Notes under the pieces: generated by a model
What the model saw: only the letters and a program-made list of their open reading frames with translations
The model's database searches: none
What the model was told of the DNA's origin: nothing
Source: Begonia masoniana
Lineage: Eukaryota; Streptophyta; Magnoliopsida; Cucurbitales; Begoniaceae
Direction: 5' to 3'
NCBI GenBank assembly: GCA_022432975.1
Contig: CM039502.1
Coordinates: 5,880,375-5,944,374 of the forward strand
DNA: 64,000 bases
In this document: one piece after another, positions 46,961-62,289 of the stretch
How positions within the stretch are numbered: the stretch's first letter is position 1
Layout of the letters: every line of letters begins with the position of its first letter
Made by a program: the position numbers and the translations under genes

Positions 46961-47288
46961 CAGCCACAACACCTAGGTTATCGGCAAACAACTCAATAAC
47001 GGTAAAACTCTAAAATCAAAGAGTAGCAAGCGATCTGAAGACCAAGCAGCAACCCCACCCTCAACATTGTATCAATCAAAAATACTCTGACTAAGTTTAG
47101 GGATTTGAAACCTAAGAATTCGTCATCACCGCCCTATTATCCATTTGACAACTTATAAAACAAGCAACCTTCACTCAGCAGAAGATGCATATCAACTGAC
47201 TCTGGTTGCTTTAATTACTCAACCATATACAACTTAAAATAATCGAAGACCGATATCAAAAGGCTAAACAGCCCCACACAGCATCGTC
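46961..47288. other. flank of the element up to the gap, nothing recognised
   Basis: No coding motif. It continues the sequence interrupted at 36538, since TCCAAAGATC joins CAGCCACAAC across the insertion. Confidence 0.5.
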
Positions 47289-47388
47289 NNNNNNNNNNNN
47301 NNNNNNNNNNNNNNNNNNNNNNNNNNNNNNNNNNNNNNNNNNNNNNNNNNNNNNNNNNNNNNNNNNNNNNNNNNNNNNNNNNNNNNNN
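47289..47388. other. assembly gap of 100 N
   Basis: Exactly 100 N, a placeholder join. Confidence 1.
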
Positions 47389-48151
47389 AGGAAACAAAAC
47401 CAGAAACAAACAAACATTAACCCATCATAAAATTGAAACAACACTTCTAATAAAAATGCACGTACCTGATTAATCGCACTGGTTCAGTAATTAAGATTAA
47501 CAAATATTAGACACAACACAAGTAAGAGGGCGGGTTTGGTCCTAATGCTGAGTTACGTTCGGAGTTTCTGGTAAAGGCTGTACATGACACAGTGCTAATA
47601 ACCCAAAAAACATATTACTTCAATTGATAATTTAGGACGTGATGGCCACTTTAAACATTAGAATTATACCTAAAAATTGTTTCATAGCAGTAACATTCAT
47701 CGTAGAACCACATTTTAAATCTACCACTCCAACTAATCGCAAAACCGAGCAGTGATAGTAGATTCCTGCTTACTAATTAACCACAACTAGCATAAACAAT
47801 TTTATTCAGCTAAACCATAAACAACCTAAGGGGCACAATCATAAAGCACAACTAGATTACGTGCTTAACAGGGAAAAAAATATTCTTAAAGTCAACACAA
47901 TTGTTATCATTCTCACCATTCACCAAAATTATAAATGCAGATGATAATAGATGCATTTTTGACAAATAAACAACTGCACCAGATTTTCTTTGCTCAGCCG
48001 CAAACACAAGAAGGATCAGCAAGAATTCATAGTTTTCAAGTTTCAATTTAGCACACTATTTTCTGTTTATCAAAGGAGTTCACTACAACTAAAGAAAGAA
48101 CCTTAAAGCTCTAAACTATGTTGGCAGCGAGAAAGAAAAGACACTAACAGT

Positions 48152-48204
<53 letters not shown>

Positions 48205-48721
48205 ATATGAATCATAGAACGTTGAAAAGAGCGAAGGGTTAGGCACACAAGCACCCTAAAAAGCTTCTCTACTTCTCTGTCTTCTTAACCCCTAGGGCGT
48301 TTGAGCTGCACAAGTATTACTTCTGGCAAGCTACCTAATAAAGTTTTCAGTTTCTGGTCTGAAATTTCAACTCTAAACATAAAATATAAGACTACGAGAA
48401 CCCCAGTCTAAAAGTTATATTCCTGCTTGGCAACGTGTTACTGTTTTCTAATTGATGTAGCACTCACAAATCAAAGCACATACATTTGTATTGCTAAATA
48501 ATGTTGGTAATCTCGGTTTTCAGCTATATTTAATTCAAGTGAAAGTTATCTCCTGTCTAATTTAAATATAAGATTAAAATGTAGGTCTTTTATATGTAGA
48601 GACTTACAAAATGCTAATAGAATGAAACAGGTTTGTCATTGGGGAACAGTCTGACCTTCTACAAGATCGAACTGTCCTTCTTCAATGGAAATCATTATAC
48701 TCGCAACCAAATATTTAGAAA
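47389..48721. other. unassigned DNA left of block B
   Basis: No gene recognised. It has a run of 50 T at 48154-48203. If copia 1 is an insertion in block A, the match of this stretch should lie left of the window start. Confidence 0.5.
48154..48203. repeat. run of 50 T
   Basis: A very long homopolymer. It may be a poly(A) tail of a minus-strand retroposed sequence or a poorly resolved stretch. Confidence 0.9.
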
Positions 48722-48967
48722 TAAAAAAAAAAAATTAGAGAAGCCAGAACACTAAACTTCATATTAGAAACAAAATCTAACAATGAATATCAAATGGTGT
48801 AGTAGTAATACTCCAAAATAAAATACTGCAAAAAGTAAATATCGTGATATGACATATAGTATTCTAAATAAATAACTGAAATTGGAATACAGCAATGTCT
48901 CACAAATAAAACACTCACGGGAGAAATAAATGAAAACTAAGAAGAATGTCGAACTCAATCTTGCTTT

Positions 48968-49142
48968 GGCTAGAGATGTTAAACGAGCCAGTTGAGCCAA
49001 GCCTAGAAAGACCAGGCTCACCGAGCCTAACGAGCTGAGTCTAACGAGTTGATCCTAAAAAATTTCTAACTCAAGTAGGCTTGCGAGCCACGAGCTGAGC
49101 TGACCCAATGAGCCTAACAAGCTGAGTTTAACGAGCCAATCA
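48968..49142. mobile_element. possible hAT-like subterminal repeat region (block B)
   Basis: Counterpart of 6127-6303. Several GAGCCG words read GAGCTG or GAGCCA, changes of the C-to-T or G-to-A kind. Confidence 0.35.
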
Positions 49143-50486
49143 TACATAAATAAAATAAACGAGTAGTATGTAAATTAGTAGAAATTTTATTAATTATGAG
49201 ATACACTCTTCTTAATTTATATTTAGGAAGAATGTTAAGCTAATATTTTTAAAATTTTGTTTCCATTTTATTAAGAAGATCTCTAAATTCATCTATTTAA
49301 CGATATTGTACAAAAATTTGGAGAACAAGATGAGAAATGAGATAATAAATTCCTGAACATTCATTTGTAGTATCATAAAATTGTTTTAAAAAATAAGAAA
49401 TGTATTAGCTACATCACAACTAGATTTATCAAAATTAATACTTTGTGTTTTCTCATTAATAAAAACACAAATAACTTGTCAATATGACCTAATATTTGTT
49501 AATATTAAAAAGTCAAATTCCACCTATCATCTACATCAATTTTTAATTTTTTTTTGTTTAAGTTGGACAGTTTTACAAAAATCTCTATATTTTTGTTATC
49601 TTGAATTAGATCCAATGATATAAAAAATTATGAATTTAATTAATTTAATATGAGGCGAAGTATATGTTATACCATCTTTAACAACTAAGTTCAAAATATG
49701 ACATACATATCTTATATGAATAAGAGAATCGTAAGAAGTATCTAATTGGAAATAATTTTTAAAATGAGAAATAACAACAATAAAATACGTTGACTATATT
49801 TTTTAGAATTTCGTGTGTTATATTTAGTATTTTTAAATATAAGTACGCATGCAATAAAATACGTTATTTGAAATCATGTTCCAAGAACTATCATTAGGCC
49901 AATATATTGTGGTAAATAATCATATAGTGTCACTTCTATAAGAGTGTAAAAACAATTAGTGAAAAAAGAGCCGTTCACGGTCTTTGAACAATGATGCTAC
50001 AGGCGTGTGAGAAATAAAGCAATTTTTAGATAATTGTGTGGTAAAGAATAACCTTAATCTGATTTAGGGATTAGTATATAAGGACACAACATAGTAAACT
50101 GTCCAATTATACTATATGCAAAATGTACAAATATATTTTCAAAGAGTTGAAGGTGCACTTCAAATAATGACTCTCACTCGAGACAATCAAACTCGATACA
50201 CGAGGCTAGTATGATTAATAGTAATGAAGATGCATGCATGAAATAAACTTGACTGTAAAACATATATATACTTTAAAAATTGACATGATGTAATACATGT
50301 ATGTCATAATGAATATGTGATAAGTCTTAAAATAGATTTTATAAAAACCACGAATGCACAATTGAAGAAAATAAGTAAAACTCTTACTTCAACCGGAGTA
50401 TGCCACTACTGCAAAAATCTAAGAAATCCATTAACATAGTCTTACCATAAATAACCATTAAGTACAAAATAATAATGATTATATTG
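49143..50486. other. AT-rich DNA without recognised gene (block B)
   Basis: The first part matches 6304-7199. The part from about 50140 has no counterpart in block A. A stretch of about 75 bp near 49930-50005 is also extra here. Confidence 0.5.
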
Positions 50487-50493
50487 GTTGTAG

Positions 50494-51021
<528 letters not shown>

Positions 51022-51051
51022 TAAGAGATCGTCTCGTCAGTCGTCTGTCGC

Positions 51052-51172
51052 TTCGTCGAGGAGTCGTCGGTAGTCTGTCGCCGAGGAAAGGAGTCGTCTG
51101 TCGTCGCCGAGGAGAGGAGTCGTCTGCCGTCGCCGAGGAGAGGAGTCGTCTGTCGTCGCCGAGGCGTCGTCT
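51052..51172. repeat. GTCGTC minisatellite inside the hAT-like element
   Basis: About four imperfect copies of a 26-27 bp unit containing GGAGTCGTCTGTCGTCGCCG. It starts about 30 bp after FKF1 similarity is lost. Confidence 0.85.
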
Positions 51173-51664
51173 GCCTGCCCTAAGCCAAATTTTCTTCTCA
51201 GAAAAATAGAAGATAAATAATATTATGTATTTATTTGATGTTTACTGTTTATAGGTGAACCGACTTGACCCGAACCGAACCGAACCGAATTTTTTGGTTC
51301 AGGTCTGTTTTAATTTATTCGGGTTCGGGTTCGGAAACCAGAACCCGAAATCGAAAATGTTGGTTCTGTTCGGTCCAAAACCGAACCGAACCGAAGATTG
51401 CCCACCCCTAGTTGTAGGTCATTATGTGATGACCCGAATGTGTACGTATGAGCACGACTGCGGGGTAAATCTTGTGTTGCAGGGCAAACCTCGGGACCTA
51501 AGCTGAGTGTAGGCAAATCCCAGACTCGAGTATAGGCAAATCACAGGTCATAAAAAAGGGGGTCGTCACAATCTCACATCGCTTGAGGAAGTATATGAAA
51601 ATGAAACATATGTAAGGAAACCCTCTCAAGATAGTAAGACTCGTTTTGGAGCACAATTGGCAAC

Positions 51665-51742
51665 GAATCCCATAAGAACTCCGAAGTTAAAAATGCTTCG
51701 GCGAAAGCAGTACCATATTGGGTGACCGACTGAGAAGTCCTC
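51665..51742 (+). promoter_or_regulatory. 5S-rRNA-derived segment, left Cassandra LTR
   Basis: Matches plant 5S rRNA order: CCCATAAGAACTCCGAAGTTAA, then GCGAAAGCAGTACC and TGGGTGACCGACTGAGAAGTC. The A box reads AAGTTAAAAATGC instead of AAGTTAAGCGTGC. Confidence 0.8.
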
Positions 51743-52133
51743 ACCAAAACAAATCTGTGAGGGCTGTATGGGCTACCTAAAGCGGACAATATCTTACTAG
51801 GATGAAGGGGTTCGTTATAAATGGTATCAGAGCCTGTACCCAACCAGAAATGTGACTAACGAGAACGTTGGGCCCCGAGGGGAGGGGGGTGATTGTGATG
51901 ACCGGAATGTGTACGTATGAGCACGATTGTGGGGCAAATCTCGTGTTGCAGCGCAAACCTCGGGACCTAAGCTGAGTGTAAGTAAATCCTGGAATCGAGT
52001 ATAGGCAAATCACAAGTAATAAAAAATAGGGTCGTCACAATCTCACATCGCTTGAGGAAGTATATGAAAATGAAACATATGTAAGGAAACCCTCTCAAGA
52101 TAGTAAGACGCATTTTGGAGCACAATTGACAAC

Positions 52134-52222
52134 GGATCCCATAAGAACTATGAAGTTAAAAATACTCCGACGAGAGCAGTACCATGTTGGGTAACCGTCT
52201 GGGAAGTCCTCGCCAAAACAAA
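52134..52222 (+). promoter_or_regulatory. 5S-rRNA-derived segment, right Cassandra LTR
   Basis: Same order as the left LTR (GGATCCCATAAGAAC, GACGAGAGCAGTACC, GTCTGGGAAGTCCTCG). Its C box end is closer to 5S rRNA than that of the left LTR. Confidence 0.8.
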
Positions 52223-52694
52223 TCTGTGAGGGTTGTATGAGCGACCTAAAGAAGACAATATCTTACTGAGATGAAGAGATTCGTTATACATTGAATCAAC
52301 ATAGTCCCTTTTATGAATCACTATATCAATTTCATACAATAAATCTACATTAAGTACAAAATAATAATGATCAAAGTAGTCGTAGGTCATTTAATTAACA
52401 TAGTCCAATTTTATTATCTATATATCAACTTCATATATAAAATGAACTATAATGAGATATTTTCACGACTAGACTACGACGAAACGATAAACGATTCAAC
52501 TATTGGATGGATCAAACTGTTTGACCTCAGATAAAATTAAATGACTCATAGTTGAAGACATAAAGAAATAAGTAACATATCTAAGGGCCAGAAGCCCTAG
52601 CTTGAGAGCTTTTCACTTATTTAATCTTTTGGACGTCCGTCGTCAGAAGTTTGCTCTCGAGCCAAAACCCTCCCTTATTTTCTCACAATTTTGT

Positions 52695-52928
52695 TGAAAA
52701 ATCAAATGAGAAACTGAAAAAAAAATGAGAAAATAATAGACATCAAAATTTACGTGGAAACCCTAGAAGGAAAAAAACTACGGGCAGAGAAGAGATATCA
52801 CTAATCAAAATCGGTACAATGAGTTTTGCGACTCAAACATCAATATATAGAGAAAACATAAAACTCTAATATTGATATACGAGTTCGACCCAACCCAACT
52901 AGAATTCGGGTCACACCAAATTCTAACA
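52695..52928 (-). repeat. copia LTR, minus orientation (block B)
   Basis: Counterpart of 8108-8342, with the adjoining purine tract on the minus strand. Confidence 0.65.
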
Positions 52929-53739
52929 ATCTTCACCTTGACACGAATTTCACATATGAGATCCAACGGGCTACTCGGCTAAACCCAAAGTGAATTCAGA
53001 ACACTGAACTCTGACAATCTCCATATGCAAAGAAATTCCGGTGCAAGAAAATAAATCTTTAAATCTTCTTCTTCCACACATGTCCCTGATGGGTGATCTT
53101 AGCAACTAATGCTGATCGGGTTTAAGACATTTAAACCACGATGATGACATCTTCAAATCTCAAAAACGTCATCCAAATCTTCAAGGAAATTCCGGTGATC
53201 GGAGTATCCTTGGCAGTTCTTGTCTCTTCATTGTTCGACAACGACGACAGTGGCTAACCCTTTCATCTTAGGGTTTTTTCTTTTCTTCACTGTTCGGCAA
53301 TAATGACTGTGGCTAACCCTTCCACTTTAGGGTTTTCTCTTCAATGCTTGTGGCGAGCTCTGTTCGATTGGAATAGTATTGGTGGTGTTAGACCTTATCA
53401 ACCACAAAAGCTCACTCAAATGGTGAGATTTTCCCTCACACTTATAAACTACCACCATGCTGCTTTCACAACCTATATGAGATCAACCCTAACAATCTTT
53501 CCATTCACACATCGGGCCTTGAGTCTGATAACCATTGACCCAGTTTCTCCTGACTTGGGCAAAGACTTGTTAGTAACCTGGGCGTTCTCCGATCCAATAA
53601 CGAGATATCAAATCTGAACGAACTCATTGCTCAAAAACCGGCTTCAACAGAATATTCAATTCCAAATATTTGAAGCAAAAAAAAAAATGATATCTCAACC
53701 AAAATCAGCTCCCAAAAAATTAGAACCAATAAACTCGCC
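52929..53739 (-). other. interior of the decayed copia element (block B)
   Basis: No coding motif. It includes the site near 53430 where block A carries the gypsy insertion, so it shows the state without that insertion and without the 110-bp flanking duplication. Confidence 0.5.
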
Positions 53740-54200
53740 CCAAAATTCATATATTTTCCAATCACGAAAGGTGTTGCAAAACTCTTCGTTGTCGAGCTTG
53801 CTAGTCGAGATCAAATTCATGGGGATGTGCTTCATACCTCTCATAACCAAAGTGTTACCATTGTCGGTCTCCAAACGCACGTCTCACATACCAATGGCTT
53901 TTACAATGCTATCATTTCTCATATTTACACTTCCAAAATCACCGGAAGTATAAAACGTGAAGAAATCCCTCTGCGAAGTAGCATATATCGAAGCGCCACT
54001 ATCGATCACCCAACTGTAATCTTGGCATGCGAGATTAACGACGTCTCTATCATACACAATAAAGAAATCCTCAGTGGCTGTGGTTACCTTCTCGACTGTA
54101 TCACCGATCTTCTTATCCTTTCTCTTGGCATTCAGATTCTGTCGTAGAAGCTTTTGACAAAATCTCTTGATGTATCCCTTCTTGCCACAATGATAACATT
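53740..54200 (-). pseudogene. copia gag-protease relic (block B)
   Basis: Counterpart of 12077-12560. Parts such as LISTSKLDNEEF are readable, but the frame is broken near 54010, where the TSW of the protease is disturbed. Confidence 0.7.
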
Positions 54201-54313
54201 CAAAATTGGCGTATGTTCCTGACTTGCTTTGACTTCGGTTTCTGTTGCCCTGACTTTTGCTTTGACTCCTCTCCCTGTTTTCAGTGAATAAGATATCTGA
54301 TTTTGAAGAATAA

Positions 54314-54539
54314 TTGTTAGAATTTGGTGTAATCCGAATTCTAGTTGGGCAGGGTCGGGCCTGTATATCAATATTATGATTTTATGTTTTCTATATATAT
54401 TGATGTTTGAGTCGCAAAACTCATTGTATCGATTTGGTTAGTGATTTCTCTCATTTGCTCGTGATTTTTTCTTTCTAGGGTTTCCACGTAAATTTGGTGT
54501 CTATTATTTTATCATTTTTTTTTCTCGTTCGATTTTTCA
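54314..54539 (+). repeat. copia LTR, plus orientation, with primer site (block B)
   Basis: Counterpart of 12658-12886. TGGTATCAGAGC follows at 54545-54556. Confidence 0.65.
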
Positions 54540-54840
54540 ACAATTGGTATCAGAGCGACGTTGAAGGTTTTGAAAATCCGGTTTTGATTTATCGAAGATA
54601 TCGAACAAATTGAGGTTTGCAATTTTGTAAAAAGAAATTAAAAAAAAATTCTTTTGTTGTTGTTCTCGCCGGAAAGAACAAAGAAGGAGAGTTTTGGTTC
54701 CAAAGAGCTCCTTGGCAAGGTTCCTCTTAAGAAGTGGGAACAACTTCTATTGTCCGTCGATACCAACTTCGATGAAGGAAGAGAAACCCTAGGAGAAGCG
54801 TCGCCGCCGTTCAACGGAAATCAGAAGAAGCCATAGAGCA

Positions 54841-55025
54841 AATTATTTTCCCATGATGTGATGAATATGTGGTATACTTTTTAAGTAAATTTAATATCGT
54901 TTGATATTTTTGTAAAATTAATTTATAAAGTGAAGAAGGAACTGAAATTAATTTAAAACAAAATACCAAATGATATTAAATTTACTTGAAAAGTTTACCA
55001 CATTCATCACATTATGGAAAGATAA
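54841..55025. mobile_element. foldback MITE-like inverted repeat (block B)
   Basis: Counterpart of 13196-13381, with some substitutions in the arms. Confidence 0.6.
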
Positions 55026-56094
55026 TATGAAAATTTTCGTTTTTTTCTAACACTTGTACGATTTATTGTAATTTTATTTATTTATTTTATAAAATAATTA
55101 TAATAAATCATACAAGTTTTAGAAAATCACGAAAAGTTTTAGATTATTTTTCCATGATGTGGTGAACATGTGGTAAAATTTTCAAATAAATCCAATGTCG
55201 TTTGGTATTTTTTTATAAAATTAAATTCAATGCACTTAACGTGAGTGTTGAAAAAGGTCAAAACCAATAACGAAATCATAGTACGGGATTCGATTTGTCG
55301 ATTTTTTTAGTATAGTGGGCTACCTGAAATTACGGCTATAGTACAAGGTTAAAATCGATAGTTTCCTTACAATTAATCAAGCTTTCCACCAAGCATTTTA
55401 ATTCAAATTCTTGCATTTACAATATTTGATATTTGCACTTAATTTTAGTATGTTCTAGATACCAAAAATCTCAAAAACTCAATCAAAGATTATATTCATA
55501 TTATGTAGTTTTTCAAATAGACATTTTTACTCTATTTGATCAATATCAAGAATCATTTTTCATTAATGCTCCCAATTATGCATTAATTCAACAATTATAA
55601 CAGCCAAACTGAACCACTTACATGTCATCAATCATCCATCAAAGCATATCAATTTCATGTGTATATAATCCAATAATTTCAACGTATTCTCTTTCAAACC
55701 ATTTTTACTTCAATATTAAACCCAATTCCAATACTTCATTCAATGAATTTAACCCAAAGTCAACTCACATCATCAAAGATTAATCACATGAAATTCCATA
55801 TACTTACATATGATCCTTAAAACACAATTTTCTCTACCTAAATTATGTAATATTCAACATAGTTTAAAAATACTTAAATTAGAGATTCTTAACTCTTTGA
55901 TGCCTAAATTTCTTCAATTCCACCATTTGATTATTTGTTCAAATGGATGCTCTTGATGAGAGGAATAAATTGGCATGCACTAAAGTGAGTGATGAAATAT
56001 ATTTCAGGTTTTTTGGGTATGAAGTTATCATATGGAGGTAATGTTATTGCATCGGCATCAGCTTCAGAGTCAGAATCAGAAGCAACATTTGTAA

Positions 56095-56520
56095 TCGAGT
56101 ATGTTGATTCAAATTTTGTTTGTTGCCTGGATTCTGATCGTTCTACTTCTACTTGTATCAGCTCATGGGTGAGCTTTAAGCTGGAAGACCCAGTTACATA
56201 AAATTGTTACATTGTCAACTACTCAAGTTGAATATATTTTTGCAACAAAAGAAGTTTAAGAAGCTCTCTGGTTGAGAGTTATTGCTTCTGAACTCGATTT
56301 GTTGGTATATGTTTCCAACAATTTTTTTGTGATAGTCAGAGTGTAATATATATGGTTAAGAACCCAACTCTGCATGAACGATCGAAACATATTGACGTAG
56401 TTTCATTTCATTCAAGAAGTTATCGAGTAGGGAATAATTAATATTCAGAAGATTGATACCGAAGAGAATCCTGCGGATGTTCTCACCTAAGTTCTTCAAG
56501 TTTCTAAGTTTTCAAGTTTA
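56095..56520 (+). pseudogene. copia RNase H relic (block B)
   Basis: Counterpart of 14520-14945. Keeps HERSKHIDVV, which is partly deleted in block A, but has its own stops. Confidence 0.72.
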
Positions 56521-56693
56521 AGTTTTGTTTAAACTTGATGGACATGGAAGAAAGTTAATATGAGAAGGAAGCAGCATAGACTCCATATGGCAGAGGTTTT
56601 TCAAGCTAGAACCAAGAAGTAGATTGTAAATATTGGTTCTCAGTTTGGTTTGGTGGCGGTTTTCTTATTCCTTCTAGATATTGTATAATTTTT

Positions 56694-57915
56694 TTTGGAA
56701 AACTATCAATTTTAACCCTGTACTATACCTGTAATTTCAGGTAGCCCCCTTTACTAAAAAAACCAGCAAACTGAACCCCGTACTATGATTCTGTTATCGA
56801 CCTTGACTTTTTTAATCTTTCCGTCAACACCCACGTTAAGTGCACTTGAGAGCTTCAAATTTTCACTTTTAGAAACTATCGATTTTAACCATGTACTATA
56901 CTCGTAATTTCATGTAGTACCCTCTACTAAAAAACCAGCAAATCGAACTCTGTACTATGATTCCGTTATTGGCCTTGATCTTTTTAATATTTTCGTCAAC
57001 ACCCACGTTAAGTGCACGTGGAAGCTTCAAATTTTCACCTGAAATTTGAAATTGTAGCCCTACATTGAGTTAGGACTACAATTTCAGATTTCACCACCCG
57101 AAGAAACGCGACCGAGAGGGAATACGATAAACTCACGGTGAATTATTCATTCCATCAACACCCGAAGGCGAACGAGCGAGCGGGCGAGAGAGAGAGAGAG
57201 AGAGAGAGAGAGTGCACTTCAAGTGTTGACAGTCGACAGTGGTCTTCTGGTACGGATTTTAGGTGAGTTCTTCATTTATAGAAATGTTATTCTTGTAAAA
57301 AAAAGACGTGATTATATAAATCTGTTCGCTTGATTTCGTTTTATGTATATTTTTGTTCTCTCTACAAATGAGTTATTCAATTACAGTGTTAATCATTTGG
57401 TAAATCTCTTCATTTATATAAATGTTTCAGTCAAGTTGCGGGACATGTTTTTTTTTCATTGTCCATTTTAAATTCATTTGCAAGTTCATTGATTTATGTT
57501 GTTTAGTTTGTTTTTTAAAATGACAACCAGTAATTAAGGTAATAAATTTGTCTGTCCACCCAAGCAAATGTTGGGTGAATTGAGAACCTGCAGAAACAGA
57601 TGAAATCAAGATGATGAAAATTTGAAGCTCCCACGTGCACTTAACATGGGTGTTGATGGAAAAATTAAAAAGGTCAAGGCCGATAATGAAATCATAGTAC
57701 GGGGTCAGTTTGTCGGGTTTTTTTAGTAGATGGAGCTACCTGAAATTACGGGTATAGTACAGGATTAAAATCGATAGTTTACCAGGTGAAAATTGGAAGC
57801 TCCCACGTGCACTTAACGTGGGTGTTGACAGAAAGATTAAAAAAGTCAAGGCCGATAATGAAATCATAGTACGAGGTTCGGTTTGCCAATTTTTTTAGTA
57901 GAGGGGGCTACCTAA
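56694..57915. mobile_element. foldback element with two-unit arms (block B)
   Basis: Counterpart of 15113-16310. The GA repeat in its centre is longer here (57185-57212). Confidence 0.55.
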
Positions 57916-58781
57916 TATGTTGATGGACTTTAGAAAAATATATCATACAGACAAAGATAAACCTCAATCCAAGAATCACAGCAATTATTTTAAATTTAAG
58001 CCCCGTAAAAATAACTTTTTAGCTTTAACAAAGTTACATTCTGCACATACCAGAGAGAGGAGCCCTCAGATTTCATGCAGCAAACATATCTCAGAATCTC
58101 ATCTACCACGAATTATGAAGACTGTCATAAGCTCTTCCCCCACTGCTCAAAGTTTTTGCCATCCATCTAAACAAACCCCACCTTGGAATGATCCTGCCAT
58201 TTAAGGTCTTAAATTTATATGCAAGCTCAAAACTTGTGCATGGAACTTTCATAGATTGAAGATCTATTCTTCCTAAAAATGTACCTCTCATTGAGCATTA
58301 CTTCATCCTGGCAATCTAATCAACCCAGATTTCGAGTTCTACACCATTTCAGTTGCACAACTGCAACAACAATTACAAAAACTATCTTGAAAAAGATATT
58401 GTGAGTCAGAAAAAGAGAGAAAAGCTAAGAGCGGGGATGCCTGAAGTTCATTTGACTATTTTTTGTGATTCCTGTGAGAAATGCTATAACATTACGGAAT
58501 CAATGTTTATTTTCTTGATTCTTAATAACAAATTGCTGCGGGAGTTTGTACAGTAGACGTAGGATAAATTTATCTTAACTACATAAATCTTGTGTTCAAA
58601 ATTTCTTTCCGATCTTGTTATTGTTAATCCTAGCGTAAATCCACAACAGATTTGAACACTAACATGTACATTCAAAAATGTTCATCGTTTTAATCTATAA
58701 TGATCAATCGCAACTCAATCACTCTCGAAAATAAAAGAAAAAGAAAATAAATGAACAAACGCAGGCTTGTCTTGCTACTTA

Positions 58782-61498
<2,717 letters not shown>

Positions 61499-62240
61499 TC
61501 AATAAAAAACCATGGAGTTTTTCCCTGTTTTTAGCAGGAAATCAACAGATGATATAAACGCTAAGGTCGACATAAGAAAAAGCAAAAACGACAATTCATT
61601 TGAGTCGAGCACAGAATCCAAACGAATAGATTGTACATATGGCAACCTAGATATTATCATCCGCCATAAATCATTTTAGAAAGTAGAAACTTATGCAACC
61701 AAAATCAAACAACAATTTATTGGACAAGTCGTTTATAGCAAATTCCAAAAGAGTTGTTTCTTTTTCTCAGAGCAACGACGATCCAAGAAATCCTAGAAAA
61801 CTTCTTTGCAAGTGAACCTCGTGAAGATAACCAACCCACTAGCACATGAAGCTCCATTCCATTGAATGAAATCCACAGTCACAAATACAGAAGATAAAAA
61901 GAAATTTCGAAGAAAAAATACGTCCAGTTTCTCCCAATATACACGTATCAATTGAAATTTTCCTATCCCCAGAAAAAGAAGCGATTTTGTAAACATATAC
62001 AAACATAGACATATATCAATCAACAAAAAAACAAGTTTTTAATTTCTGAGGTTACCTCGTCTGGAAATTCTCACCGGAGAGACAGAGTCAACTGTAAAAA
62101 ATAGGGACTTTTAGGCTCTAAGATCGTGCATGAAAGCATCGATTACGGAAGAAGTCTCTTCAACACACCGCTGAATACTCGCCAATGAACGAAAATTGGC
62201 AATCTTAAACGGAAGAAATAGAAGTAGCCATAAAACACTA

Positions 62241-62245
<5 letters not shown>

Positions 62246-62287
<42 letters not shown>
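62246..62287. repeat. (AG)21 microsatellite upstream of WEB1-like gene B
   Basis: 42 bp of pure AG, two repeats longer than in block A. Confidence 0.95.

Positions 62288-62289
<2 letters not shown>

Larger units (their letters stand above)
51425..52288 (+). mobile_element. complete Cassandra-type TRIM retrotransposon
   Basis: LTRs 51425-51819 and 51894-52288, both 395 bp, flank a 74-bp interior that has a primer site TGGTATCAGAGC (51822-51833) and a purine tract (GAGGGGAGGGGGGTGATT) just before the right LTR. The flanks CATTA (51420-51424) and CATTG (52289-52293) agree at four of five bases. Each LTR carries a 5S-rRNA-derived segment, the hallmark of Cassandra. No protein is encoded. LTRs start TG and seem to end TA rather than CA. 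Confidence 0.88.
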
